Positions 62,355-64,000 of a DNA stretch of 64,000 nt are shown here, in pieces. The notes under the pieces are model-generated. The model worked only from the letters and a program-made list of their open reading frames with translations, made no database searches and had not been told where the DNA came from. This DNA comes from Oscillospiraceae bacterium. Lineage in GTDB: Bacteria > Bacillota > Clostridia > Saccharofermentanales > Saccharofermentanaceae. The number at the start of each line of letters is the position of its first letter. Position 1 is the first letter of the stretch. A program made the position numbers and the translations under genes. Where the stretch lies: positions 155,773-219,772 of the forward strand of contig SVIZ01000004.1 of the NCBI GenBank assembly GCA_015069205.1, given 5' to 3'.

Positions 62355-63866
62355 TCAGATCTCTACTTCGATATGCATAACGCTTGACGCGGGGATCTTG
62401 AAGCTGAGCTTGTCGCCTTCGAAGCTTACACCGTCGAAAACCTTCTCGCTTACAACATCGGGTTCATCGAACGTATTGTGGTCATCCATCTTACCGCCTA
62501 CGATTGTTGCCTTGACAGACTTGATGCTGTTACCCATAAGAGTGCTTGATACATCGTATGCTTCAGAGCATGAGAGGTTACCGAGCGTAATGTGGATCTT
62601 GCCGTCTTTACCCTTGGATACTGAATCATGGAGATTCGGGACCTTGTATTCATCTTCAAGACCGATCTTCTCGGCATTGACCGAACTCTCAAGAAGCTCG
62701 CCATCCTGATGGCAGCTGTACATCTTGAAGACGTAGTATGTAGGAGTCTTGATCATCTTGTCGCCCTCAGTGAGGATAACTGCCTGAAGAACGTTAACAA
62801 GCTGAGCGATATTAGCCATCTTGACTCTCTTGCAGTGCTTATTGAATATGTTGAGGTTGATGCAGGCAATGAGCGCATCTCTGATCGTATTCTGTTGATA
62901 GAGGAAGCCGGGGTTGGTTCCTTCTTCAACGTCATACCAAGTACCCCATTCATCGACCATGAGACCGATCCTGCAGTCAGGGTCATATCTGTCCATGATC
63001 GCAGAATGCTTCTCAATGAACTCTTCCATATCAAATGTCTTGGCGAGAGTCATGTACCACTCTTTGTCGTTGAAGCCTGTGGCACTTCCCTTGTGATCCC
63101 AGTCGTAAGGAATGGTGTAGTAATGGAGCGTAAGGCCGTCCATATAACCAAAGTTCTGAGGGTATGTGCCCTGCTGTCTGAAGCATTCCTTAAGGAGTGT
63201 CTCTGTCCAGTTATAGTCCCTGTCAGTAGGTCCTACTGCAAGCTTCTTGATCTTCTTATCCTTGTTGTACTGTTTAACGAATGTCTGATACTGCTTATAA
63301 AGATTTGCGTAGTACTCCGGCACCATGTTGCCGCCGCAGCCCCATGTCTCATTACCTACTGCGAAATAGTCAACAGTCCAGGGCTTCTCCCTGCCGTTTG
63401 CCCTTCTGAGGTCAGCCATCGGAGATACACCGTCAAAGGTCATGTACTCTACCCATTCGCTCATCTCACGGACAGTGCCGCTTCCGACATTGCCGTTAAC
63501 ATATGTCTTGCATCCGAGCTGCTCGGCAAGTTCCATGAACTCATGTGTACCGAAGCTGTTATCTTCCGTAACGCCGCCCCAGTTGGTATTGATCATCTTC
63601 TTACGGTTTTCCTTGGGACCGATGCCGTCCTTCCAGTGATACTCGTCTGCAAAGCATCCGCCCGGCCAGCGGAGCACCGGTATCTTCATCTCCTTCAAAG
63701 CTGCGACCACGTCATTACGCATGCCGTTTGTATTGGGAATATCGGAATTCTCACCGACATAAACGCCTTCGTAAATACATCTTCCGAGATGCTCTGAGAA
63801 ATGTCCCTGAATCTCAGGATTAATGTGGCCCAGTTCTTTGTTTGTGTTGATGAAAAGCTCGTACAT
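62355..63866 (-). CDS. abfA: GH51 alpha-L-arabinofuranosidase, intracellular
   Basis: 503 aa. Family 51 landmarks: GHINPEIQGHFSEHLG, PVLRWPGGCFADEYHWKDGIGP, acid/base E173 in YFAVGNETWGCGG and nucleophile E306 in GLMVDEWGTW, with the beta-sandwich C-terminal domain from about 395. No signal peptide, so it works on imported arabino-oligosaccharides. The ATG at 63866 has GTGAGG 6 nt upstream; the GTG four codons earlier is less likely. It fits a plant-polysaccharide-using anaerobe. Confidence 0.93.
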   Translation of the reverse strand: MYELFINTNKELGHINPEIQGHFSEHLGRCIYEGVYVGENSDIPNTNGMRNDVVAALKEMKIPVLRWPGGCFADEYHWKDGIGPKENRKKMINTNWGGVTEDNSFGTHEFMELAEQLGCKTYVNGNVGSGTVREMSEWVEYMTFDGVSPMADLRRANGREKPWTVDYFAVGNETWGCGGNMVPEYYANLYKQYQTFVKQYNKDKKIKKLAVGPTDRDYNWTETLLKECFRQQGTYPQNFGYMDGLTLHYYTIPYDWDHKGSATGFNDKEWYMTLAKTFDMEEFIEKHSAIMDRYDPDCRIGLMVDEWGTWYDVEEGTNPGFLYQQNTIRDALIACINLNIFNKHCKRVKMANIAQLVNVLQAVILTEGDKMIKTPTYYVFKMYSCHQDGELLESSVNAEKIGLEDEYKVPNLHDSVSKGKDGKIHITLGNLSCSEAYDVSSTLMGNSIKSVKATIVGGKMDDHNTFDEPDVVSEKVFDGVSFEGDKLSFKIPASSVMHIEVEI

Positions 63867-64000
63867 AGATGACCTCACTGTTACAGAATAAGGATTAGTA
63901 TATCTTTTTTATTTGGGGGATAATACCCTTCAATCGTCACATATTTACCCGACAAATTTATAAACCTGCAAAAATATTAATACCCTTCGTTCTACGAGTT
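63867..64000 (-). promoter_or_regulatory. abf upstream region with direct repeats
   Basis: TAATACCCTTC occurs twice (63921-63931 and 63978-63988), 57 bp apart, in an AT-rich region ahead of abfA. A TATACT near 63899 could be the -10. The repeats may be operator half-sites for a sugar regulator. Confidence 0.4.

Noticed and set aside
1..64000. CRISPR array or insertion sequence
   Set aside because: No regularly spaced repeats and no transposase reading frame were found in the window.

Overview
The window looks like a chromosomal segment of a low-to-mid GC Gram-positive bacterium of the class Clostridia, possibly a gut or rumen anaerobe of the Oscillospirales/Saccharofermentans type; this rests on gene content, since no marker here fixes the genus. 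The pointers are a PolC-type replicative polymerase, an IspH-ribosomal protein S1 fusion, the MEP isoprenoid pathway, a type A RNase P RNA, small lipoproteins and a GH51 arabinofuranosidase. Almost everything is on the minus strand; the exceptions are a DUF4012 gene, a two-component system with an rRNA pseudouridine synthase, and one island gene.

Layout. 1-6,740: partial purM, rnpB, then dapA-dapB-yajC and dnaG-trmK-nif3-like. rpoD is absent from its usual place after dnaG. 6,893-22,620: a long core cluster read right to left: rpsB-tsf, terminator, pyrH-frr-uppS-cdsA-dxr-rseP-ispG-polC-priA (translation, lipid and isoprenoid synthesis, replication). 22,859-27,140: DUF4012 membrane protein, then thyA, a histidine phosphatase and folA. 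27,247-31,221: a 4-kb AT-rich island between a 23-bp duplicate of the tRNA-Pro 3' end and the intact tRNA-Pro(AGG). 31,222-37,291: two tRNA-Pro genes, ispH-rpsA, cmk, an RpiR regulator, scpB, scpA and an M50 protease. 37,300-45,547: ileS, an RluA-family synthase, a methyltransferase and three lipoproteins. 45,698-48,893: response regulator, sensor kinase and RluF-like synthase (plus strand). 48,945-64,000: membrane protein, valS, ROK kinase, clpX, dtd, lipoprotein, rarA, glyA, AIR-synthase-like protein, thiI, cysteine desulfurase, DUF6171 protein and arabinofuranosidase.

Two things stand out. First, the island carries a compact operon (coiled-coil protein, NADAR-family ADP-ribose hydrolase, DUF3990/ADP-ribosyltransferase-like protein, unknown partner) behind a promoter enclosed by a perfect inverted repeat. 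This is a good candidate for a nucleic-acid ADP-ribosylation/de-ADP-ribosylation toxin-antitoxin or defence module. Second, PolC keeps the region of its built-in proofreading exonuclease, but the catalytic acidic residues appear to be lost, while the PHP domain seems to have a full metal site, including an aspartate that ordinary PolC lacks. Proofreading may have moved to the PHP domain. Both are inferences from motif reading and need alignment and biochemistry.
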